From CBDUEV01 sp965366365 (GTDB taxonomy: Bacteria > Actinomycetota > Acidimicrobiia > Spongiisociales > JAENVV01), in the NCBI GenBank assembly GCA_965366365.1, contig CBDUEV010000003.1, positions 1 through 64,000 on the forward strand: a stretch of DNA of 64,000 nt. Reading direction: 5' to 3'. A model generated the notes under the pieces. It was not told the DNA's origin and made no database searches. It saw nothing but the letters and a program-made list of their open reading frames with translations. The translations under genes were made by a program, and so were the position numbers. Positions 58,479 through 64,000 of the stretch are shown in pieces (the first letter of the stretch is position 1; the number at the start of each line of letters is the position of its first letter).

Positions 58479-59522
58479 TCAGGGGAAGAGGACCATCTCA
58501 TCGGTACGGGTGGGTCGCTCCAGCGCCACGTATCCGGGAACGTGGTGGTGGGGCGTGTCCAGGTAGACCTTGGCTTCCGGTACCTGGGCGAATCGACCGT
58601 GACTCCACCGCACCTCGACATGGCCAACCACGTCCACCTGCTCGCCGGACGCCTTCTCCTTGAAGCGGGCTCGCCAACCTACGACCGGTTGTCCTCGGTC
58701 GCGATCCGCCCAATGGTCCAGGCCGACGAAGTCGTAGCGAGACCGCAGATCCCACGGTGTCCCGACCCGATAGGCAAGCGGGTGACCCTCCGCCGACTCC
58801 CCCAGAACGAAGTAGGGAGCCGACTGGAGCCGAAGGAGACGCCACACCATCTGCTCGCGGGCGCCTTTGGTGCGCAACTCGCCCTCCCACCGGCGATTCG
58901 ATCCCTCCGCCACTTTGGGCACGAAGGCGCGGTAGGCGACGAGTGCGTCGCCCGCCAACCTGCCCCGCAGGTGCCGTTTGAGTCGATCTCGATCCGCCTG
59001 GGTGAGGTCGGCGACGTGGTCGGGGAGACCCTGGTCGTCCGTGATGGCACGGCACACGTGGTAGAAGTCCTGGTAGGCACTCGGGGCCACCTCGAGGAAC
59101 CAATCCGTCCGCTCCTCCTGGCGGTCCGCGAGCAGCCGGTCGAAGAGATTCATGGGCGAAGAGTTGGTGAGGATGTTCGAGCCGTACTTGCACGACACCA
59201 GGTAGACGTGATCGACCCGCAGGTCCGCCGGGATCTGGTCGTAGCCGGGAGGGCGATGCGAACCTTTCCACTCGACCACCCATGGCGGTCGACCTCGCAG
59301 TCCTTCAGTCGAACGGGCGAACTGAGTGCCGTTGCGCCAGGCCGTGGCGAAGAGGTGTGCCTCGGCACCGCCGGCGTTGACGTCGACGAGGCGATCGTAC
59401 TCCGCCACCGACACCCCGAGGAAGCTCTCGGGTCGCACGTCCAGCGCATGTTCGACACTGGGAAACCCGAACATGGCCAAGCCGGTCACGATCTCGGAGA
59501 TCTCGGTGCGGATCGAGGGCAT
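58479..59522 (-). CDS. Unknown protein of methyltransferase cassette, possible nuclease
   Basis: 347 residues, 3 bases after the 106-residue gene. Not recognised. Two Lys-containing strands stand out near residues 78-115: PPWVVEWKGSHRPPGYDQ (an ExK pattern) and DHVYLVSCKYGSNILTNSSP (strand then CKYG), with Asp residues between them. This is the type of arrangement found in PD-(D/E)xK nucleases, but the set is incomplete by eye. The rest is rich in Arg, Asp and aromatic residues (HVCRAITDDQGLPDHVADL, EVRWSHGRFAQVPEAKVYLD). Co-transcription with a methyltransferase suggests a restriction or DNA-recognition role. Confidence 0.75.
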   Translation of the reverse strand: MPSIRTEISEIVTGLAMFGFPSVEHALDVRPESFLGVSVAEYDRLVDVNAGGAEAHLFATAWRNGTQFARSTEGLRGRPPWVVEWKGSHRPPGYDQIPADLRVDHVYLVSCKYGSNILTNSSPMNLFDRLLADRQEERTDWFLEVAPSAYQDFYHVCRAITDDQGLPDHVADLTQADRDRLKRHLRGRLAGDALVAYRAFVPKVAEGSNRRWEGELRTKGAREQMVWRLLRLQSAPYFVLGESAEGHPLAYRVGTPWDLRSRYDFVGLDHWADRDRGQPVVGWRARFKEKASGEQVDVVGHVEVRWSHGRFAQVPEAKVYLDTPHHHVPGYVALERPTRTDEMVLFP

Positions 59523-59525
59523 CGC

Positions 59526-59846
59526 CTAGCCGTCTCGGAACAGGCGGGTGAATTGGAGCTGAGCGCCGATCAAATCGGCAGGGAGCCGGTCACTGGTGTA
59601 CACGGGAAGGTACGTGTACACGTCCACCGCCACACCGCGCAGTTCCATCCACATCACCACTGCGTCGCCCCAACGCTCCTCGAGCAGGGCTTGGCGAAGT
59701 TCCTCGGCGCCACCGGGAGCGAGTTCTCCCGGGTCGGTGCGAGCCACGAGCTCGAAGGCGAGGACTCGCTGCAGGACTTCGATGTCTTCGGCGAGGAACA
59801 CCTCGGGCGGATCGAACCGCACCACCGAGTAGGCGACACCGGTCAT
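59526..59846 (-). CDS. Small unknown protein of methyltransferase cassette
   Basis: 106 residues from ATG 59846, which overlaps the methyltransferase stop (TGATG). Acidic, mostly helical in the first half (PPEVFLAEDIEVLQRVLAFEL, GGAEELRQALLEERWGDAVV), then a strand-rich end (AVDVYTYLPVYTSDRLPAD). No known family. Tight coupling to both neighbours implies a joint function, for example as a specificity or assembly subunit. Confidence 0.75.
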   Translation of the reverse strand: MTGVAYSVVRFDPPEVFLAEDIEVLQRVLAFELVARTDPGELAPGGAEELRQALLEERWGDAVVMWMELRGVAVDVYTYLPVYTSDRLPADLIGAQLQFTRLFRDG

Positions 59847-61435
59847 CAAGGATCGGGGGGACTGGCTGTCTCGAACTGGTCCACCGAGGCGAGGTCGTCG
59901 AGGCTCCAGAAGCCCGGCAAGGCCTCGTCCGCTCCTTCCGCGTACCGGCGTAGGCGTTCCTGGCCGCGCGGGTCGAACATCTCGATCGCGTCGAAGACGC
60001 TCCAGGGCCCGACGGCGCGGAGAGCTCGGTCCCCGGGGCTGGAGGGTCGGGGAAGGTTCGAGGTGAGGACGAGGAGGCGGGCGGCCGAATCCTGTGCTTT
60101 CAGGACATGGGCTCGGCCGAGCGTCTTCCAGAGCGTATCCGTCCGCATGAGGCCGGGCCGGACGGTGGTGAATGCACCGGATACGTCCACGAGGTACTCA
60201 CGGTCCTCGTCGGCGTCGATCACACGGAAATTGAACTGAACACCGACTTTCGGAATCTTGTAAGGCTCCTTGATGACGCGAAAACCCGCCTCCTCCAGCA
60301 CTTTGCGAGCCAGGTCCTGGGCCTTCTTCCCTTCCGATGTGGCTCGAGCCTGGAAGTGCTCGGCACGTTCGTCATGCGACTCCGGCAACTCGAACGGCAA
60401 CGGATCCGTCGCCAGGACCTCGAGGGGACGCGGACGAACGCGAGTCGCTTCGGCGAGATAGCGCTGGCGGGCGATCTCCACATAGGCGGAATCGAGGTCA
60501 TAGCCGACCGCGCGGCGTCCCGACCGGGCGGCCGCCACCAGGGACGTCCCCGAACCGACGAAGGGATCGAGCACGAGATCGTTCTCGTAGGTGTAGAGCT
60601 CGATGAGGCGGCGAGGGAGCTGGAGGGGGAAGGGTGCCGGGTGCTGGACACGACGCGCGCTCTCGGCGTCGATCCGCCAGACGTCGAGCGTGGCCTCCAT
60701 GAACTCGTCGACGGACATGGTGTTCTTGTGTGGATACCCCTCCTGCTCGCGCTGTTGGGGGCTCCTGGCCCGGTCGAAACGTCCCTTCGATGCGACGATG
60801 ACCCGCTCGGTCAGGTCCCGCAGAACCGGATTGGTGGCCTTGCGGAACGATCCCCATGCCACCGAACCGGCGGCTCCGTCGGCTTTCACCCAGAGGATCT
60901 CTCCGCGCAGCAGCAGACCGAGATCGTCCTGGAGGATTCGAATCACATCGGCGGAGAGGCTGCGGTACGGCTTCCGCCCCAGGTTGGCGACGTTCACCGC
61001 CATCCGACCCCCTGGCTCGAGGACGCGTTTGCACTCGGCGAAGACGTCGCGGAGCATCTCCAGGTACTCGATATACGACTCCGGCGGGGCAGATCCGCCC
61101 GACTCGGCGCCCGTCCCGGTCACGGCCTGCTCGTACTCCTTACCGACGAAGTAGGGCGGCGACGTGACCACCAACGCCACCGAACGATCAGGGAGATCGG
61201 TCATGGCCCGGGCGTCGCCGAGAATCACCGGCGGGTCAGGCAGGCGCACATCCTCCGGCTTGGGGCCGAGCTCATCGTCATCCGACAGTTCAGGTGGAGC
61301 GAACCTGGCGTAGAAGGCCGAGGCGTCGTGGTTCTCACGCCGCCCCACACCGAAAGCGGAGGTGGTGGTGCCTCCTCGCTTCGAGTCGGCGGTATCGCGG
61401 CGCGTCGGCGTCGTGGGTGGAGTTGGTTCGGTCAC
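59846..61435 (-). CDS. DNA methyltransferase with C-terminal nuclease-fold-like domain
   Basis: 529 residues from GTG 61435; a GTG at 61486 is also in frame. Catalytic motif IV TSPPYFVGKEYE (91-102) precedes motif I DPFVGSGTSLVAAARSGRRAVGYD (290-313), the beta-class order with the target-recognition region between them. SPPY is most often found in N4-cytosine enzymes, though N6-adenine is possible. After about residue 355 a separate domain follows (GKKAQDLARKVLEEAGFRV, VQFNFRVIDADEDREYLVDVSG) with strand and Asp pattern like a degenerate PD-(D/E)xK fold. Operon with two unknown genes; divergent from an ABC exporter. Confidence 0.92.
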   Translation of the reverse strand: MTEPTPPTTPTRRDTADSKRGGTTTSAFGVGRRENHDASAFYARFAPPELSDDDELGPKPEDVRLPDPPVILGDARAMTDLPDRSVALVVTSPPYFVGKEYEQAVTGTGAESGGSAPPESYIEYLEMLRDVFAECKRVLEPGGRMAVNVANLGRKPYRSLSADVIRILQDDLGLLLRGEILWVKADGAAGSVAWGSFRKATNPVLRDLTERVIVASKGRFDRARSPQQREQEGYPHKNTMSVDEFMEATLDVWRIDAESARRVQHPAPFPLQLPRRLIELYTYENDLVLDPFVGSGTSLVAAARSGRRAVGYDLDSAYVEIARQRYLAEATRVRPRPLEVLATDPLPFELPESHDERAEHFQARATSEGKKAQDLARKVLEEAGFRVIKEPYKIPKVGVQFNFRVIDADEDREYLVDVSGAFTTVRPGLMRTDTLWKTLGRAHVLKAQDSAARLLVLTSNLPRPSSPGDRALRAVGPWSVFDAIEMFDPRGQERLRRYAEGADEALPGFWSLDDLASVDQFETASPPDP

Positions 61436-61548
61436 GGTCGCAACCTTACCGGCTCGCTGTGACGAAATCGGCCCATGTCCCGGCACCCGAGTGGCTGGAT
61501 TCGGCCGGCCCAGATGCGACGAGTCAGGAACGACCTAGTATCTCTCGG

Positions 61549-63429
61549 ATGTCCACCAACCCCGAACGGTCGGGAATGACCGAAGAGCAGCGGCGCAGGC
61601 GCCAGGAGCAGCGGCGCAGGCGCCTTGAGCAGCCTCGTCAGCAGGTGAACCGCAAATCGTTGAGTCAGCTTCGGCGACTCGGCCAATTCGTGAAGCCGTA
61701 CCGTCGGTATCTGGCTCTCGCCTTGCTCGGCGTCATGGCGGCCAGCGTCCTCGGGTTGGTCTTTCCCCAGGTGATGGGTTCGCTGGTCGACACCGCCTTG
61801 GCCGGCCTCGACAACAACGACACCACCGAACTCGACCGCATCGCTCTGATTCTCATCGCCGTGTTCGCCGGCCAGGCCCTCTTCAATGTGCTCAGGGTCT
61901 ACTACGCCGGGATCATGGGAGAGGCCATCGTCGCCGATCTCCGCAAAGGCGTCTACCGCCACCTGATGACGCTCCCGGTCACCTTCTTCGATCAGCGCAA
62001 GACGGGCGAGATCACCTCCCGGCTGACCTCGGATGTCGCGGTTGTGCAGGCCACGGTTTCAACGGCCCTGGCGCAAGCCTTCGCACAGGGTTTCACACTG
62101 TTGGGTGGCGTGGTCTTGATGTTCCTGACCAGTTTCAGGCTGTCGCTGACGGTGCTGTCCTTCCTTCCGATCGCCGTGGTGGCGGCGCGCCTGTTTGGTC
62201 GCCGACTCCGGCAGATCTCTACGCAGTTCCAGGACCGGGTGGCTGAAGCCAACAGCTATGCCGAGGAAGCCATCTCGGCCAATCGAGTCGTGAAGTGGTT
62301 CACGGCAGAAGAAATCGAGATCGAGCGCTATACCGGTGCAGTCGACAAGTCCTACCAAGTCGCTCGCCGTCGGGCAAAGCTCCAGGCGATCTTCAACCCT
62401 TCCGTGACCTTCGTCGCCTTCGGGACTCTGGCCGTGGTGATGTGGGTAGGGGGCCGCCAGGTGCTCGACGGACAACTCACCGCGGGAAGCCTGGTCACCT
62501 TCCTGCTCTATACCGTGACCGTCGCCGGCGCCATCGGTTCCCTGACCGGCCTCTATGCCCAACTTCAGCAGACCCTCGGCGCCACCCACCGAATCTTTCA
62601 ACTCCTCGACGAACGAAGCGATGTCGTGGAGCCGGAGAACCCCGTCCACCTCGAGTCGGTGGAAGGCCGGCTCTCCTTTGAGGACGTCTCTTTCGCCTAC
62701 TCGGACCGAGACGTGGATGTCCTCTCCGAGGTGACCTTGAAGGTCGAACCCGGGGAACGCCTGGCGATCGTGGGTCCCAGCGGAGCAGGGAAATCGACTC
62801 TCGTGCAGTTGATCCCCCGTTTCTTCGACCCCGATGAGGGTCGCATTCTGCTGGACGGCGTCGACCTGAAAGATCTGGTCACCATCGATGCCCGCAAGCA
62901 CATGGCCGCCGTGCCCCAGGAGACCCAGCTCTTCTCCGGCACGATCGCCGAGAACCTCCGAGTTGCCAAGCCGCATGCCTCCGACAACGAACTGCACGAG
63001 GCGGCCCTGGCGGCCAACGCCCACGATTTCATCGTTGAGTTCCCCGACGGCTACGACACGCTGGTGGGCGAGCGGGGCGTGAAGCTGTCCGGAGGCCAGC
63101 GCCAGCGAGTCGCCATCGCTCGAGCCCTGCTCAAGGACCCGCGCATTCTCATACTGGACGAGGCAACCAGCTCACTCGACTCCGAGGCCGAGGCGCTTGT
63201 GCAAGAGGCCCTCGAACGACTCATGGAAGGCCGGACCTCTCTGGTGATCGCTCACCGCCTCAGCACGGTCAGGGACGCCGACCGCATCATCGTCGTCGAC
63301 CGGGGACGGATCGTTCAAGAAGGAACCCATGACGCCCTTCTCGAACAGGGCGGCCTCTACGCCGAGCTTTCCGCCCGTCAGTTCGTCGACGAACCGAACT
63401 CCGGACCCGACGAGCACCCACCCGCCTAG
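61549..63429 (+). CDS. ABC exporter, fused membrane and ATPase (MsbA/lipid or drug type)
   Basis: 626 residues from ATG 61549; the Met at 61576 is an alternative. N-terminal Arg/Gln-rich segment with a tandem repeat, then six membrane helices at about 45-330 (YLALALLGVMAASVLGLVFPQVMGSLVD opens them). ATPase domain at about 365-615: Walker A VGPSGAGKSTLVQLIPRFFDP, Q-loop VPQETQLFSGTI, signature KLSGGQRQRVAIARALL, Walker B RILILDEATSSLDSE and H-loop VIAHRLSTVRDADRI. A homodimeric exporter; substrate unknown (lipids, drugs or peptides). Confidence 0.95.
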   Translation: MSTNPERSGMTEEQRRRRQEQRRRRLEQPRQQVNRKSLSQLRRLGQFVKPYRRYLALALLGVMAASVLGLVFPQVMGSLVDTALAGLDNNDTTELDRIALILIAVFAGQALFNVLRVYYAGIMGEAIVADLRKGVYRHLMTLPVTFFDQRKTGEITSRLTSDVAVVQATVSTALAQAFAQGFTLLGGVVLMFLTSFRLSLTVLSFLPIAVVAARLFGRRLRQISTQFQDRVAEANSYAEEAISANRVVKWFTAEEIEIERYTGAVDKSYQVARRRAKLQAIFNPSVTFVAFGTLAVVMWVGGRQVLDGQLTAGSLVTFLLYTVTVAGAIGSLTGLYAQLQQTLGATHRIFQLLDERSDVVEPENPVHLESVEGRLSFEDVSFAYSDRDVDVLSEVTLKVEPGERLAIVGPSGAGKSTLVQLIPRFFDPDEGRILLDGVDLKDLVTIDARKHMAAVPQETQLFSGTIAENLRVAKPHASDNELHEAALAANAHDFIVEFPDGYDTLVGERGVKLSGGQRQRVAIARALLKDPRILILDEATSSLDSEAEALVQEALERLMEGRTSLVIAHRLSTVRDADRIIVVDRGRIVQEGTHDALLEQGGLYAELSARQFVDEPNSGPDEHPPA

Positions 63430-63449
63430 AAGATCGGCGCTCTCCGCCT

Positions 63450-64000
63450 TCAGACCGTCGGGACGATCGCGTCGAGGCGGTCCAGGATCTGAGCGAGCAC
63501 CTCCGGGTACGTGGCGAAGTTCAGGCGGGCGTGCCCACGCCCCCCGGTGCCGAATTGCGCTCCCGGGCTGAGGGCGACCTGCGCTTCTCGCAACGCCACC
63601 TCGTAGGGCTCCTCGTTCCACTGCAGCGGCCGGAAGTCGAGCCAGGCCAGATAGGTCGCCTCGGGGGACCGATGCCCGACCCGACCACCCGCCCAATCGG
63701 CGACTCGAGAGCGATTGGCCGCCAGGAGCTGCAGGGTTTCCTCCAACCAGGGACCACCCGACTCCCAAGCCGCGGCGGTGGCCCGCACCCCGACACCCGA
63801 GGGGTGGCCCATCAGGCTGGTGGGAAGGGCTTCGAAGGCCTCCATGAGCCGCTCCGACCCGAAGCTGGCCACCGCACACCCCACGCCGGCCAGGTTGAAG
63901 GTCTTGGAGGCGGACATGAGCGTGACGGTGCGCTCGGCGATATCCGGGCCGAGCACGGTGATGGGAATGTGGCGATTCGGTTCATAGACGAGATCGGCGT
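63450..64000 (-). CDS. PatB/MalY-type PLP aminotransferase/C-S lyase, N-terminus outside window
   Basis: The frame is open to the window edge; about 183 C-terminal residues are visible, so the N-terminal half is missing. DLVYEPNRHIPIT is followed by SASKTFNLAG, where the Lys forms the Schiff base with pyridoxal phosphate. Near the end, ALSPGAQFGTGGRGHARLNFA holds the substrate-carboxylate Arg. The order and spacing fit the PatB/MalY branch (cystathionine beta-lyase-like) of class I/II aminotransferases. An internal GTG at 63956 is not the true start. It converges on the ABC exporter gene 20 bases away. Confidence 0.9.
   Translation of the reverse strand, partial: ADLVYEPNRHIPITVLGPDIAERTVTLMSASKTFNLAGVGCAVASFGSERLMEAFEALPTSLMGHPSGVGVRATAAAWESGGPWLEETLQLLAANRSRVADWAGGRVGHRSPEATYLAWLDFRPLQWNEEPYEVALREAQVALSPGAQFGTGGRGHARLNFATYPEVLAQILDRLDAIVPTV

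Noticed and set aside
61585..61640. Direct repeat GAGCAGCGGCGCAGGCGCC twice in the ABC exporter gene
   Set aside because: A short in-frame duplication of an Arg/Gln-rich tail; interesting only as a local slip and not a separate element.

Overview
The window is high-GC, densely coded DNA with actinobacterial traits: frequent GTG starts, four-base stop/start overlaps, TetR-controlled acyl-CoA dehydrogenases, MprAB-like two-component genes, an SLH-type surface protein and Thr-rich lipoprotein stalks. The combination of abundant beta-oxidation genes, paired phosphofructokinases and a microcompartment locus suggests an uncultured member of the Actinomycetota, perhaps Acidimicrobiia. That placement is inferred from gene content only. 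I found no tRNA, rRNA, insertion sequence or CRISPR array.

Layout. 1-7.5 kb: secreted acidic-repeat protein (cut by the window edge), acyl-CoA dehydrogenase, TetR, enoyl-CoA hydratase, lipoprotein, zinc alcohol dehydrogenase and a double-ABM membrane protein. 7.5-15.3 kb: a Gly/Ala/Val repeat protein, YchF, a large aldehyde dehydrogenase homologue, a TetR/acyl-CoA dehydrogenase/PAP2 operon with a clear operator, and a cation/proton antiporter. 15.3-17.5 kb: a decayed strip holding one intact lipoprotein gene and the wreck of an acr3 arsenite pump. 17.5-22.9 kb: a nine-gene bacterial microcompartment (BMC) operon with RpiB-like and DeoC enzymes, a CoA-acylating aldehyde dehydrogenase and six shell proteins. 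22.9-31.9 kb: EamA transporter, ECF sigma/anti-sigma pair facing a lipoprotein gene, GMC oxidoreductase, GNAT, a possible self-regulating ribbon-helix-helix protein, and a molybdopterin oxidoreductase/TlpA/CcdA operon. 32-36.5 kb: cytochrome P450, enoyl-CoA hydratase, hydrolase, HSDL2-like SDR and enoyl-CoA isomerase-like genes. 36.5-42.7 kb: Crp-type regulator facing a MauE/MauA-like/MauD-like group and surface proteins. 42.7-49.2 kb: MacAB-type efflux operon with two paralogous lipoproteins and a divergent two-component system. 49-56 kb: diguanylate cyclase, small Cys/His protein, aldo-keto reductase, sensor kinase and NatAB-type ABC exporter. 56-64 kb: two overlapping phosphofructokinases, a DNA methyltransferase cassette, an ABC exporter and a partial PatB-like aminotransferase.

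The strongest leads are these. First, the BMC operon has the enzyme content of the sugar-phosphate-utilising type but no phosphotransacylase or alcohol dehydrogenase here. Its RpiB-like protein carries Asp where the family has its catalytic Cys. Second, a Tat-exported protein joins a Cys-rich methylamine-dehydrogenase-light-chain-like domain (one of the two cofactor tryptophans apparently replaced) to FG-GAP-like repeats, next to MauE and MauD-like maturation genes but without a heavy chain. Third, a methyltransferase is fused to a possible nuclease-fold domain and followed by two unfamiliar proteins, which could be an undescribed modification or defence module.
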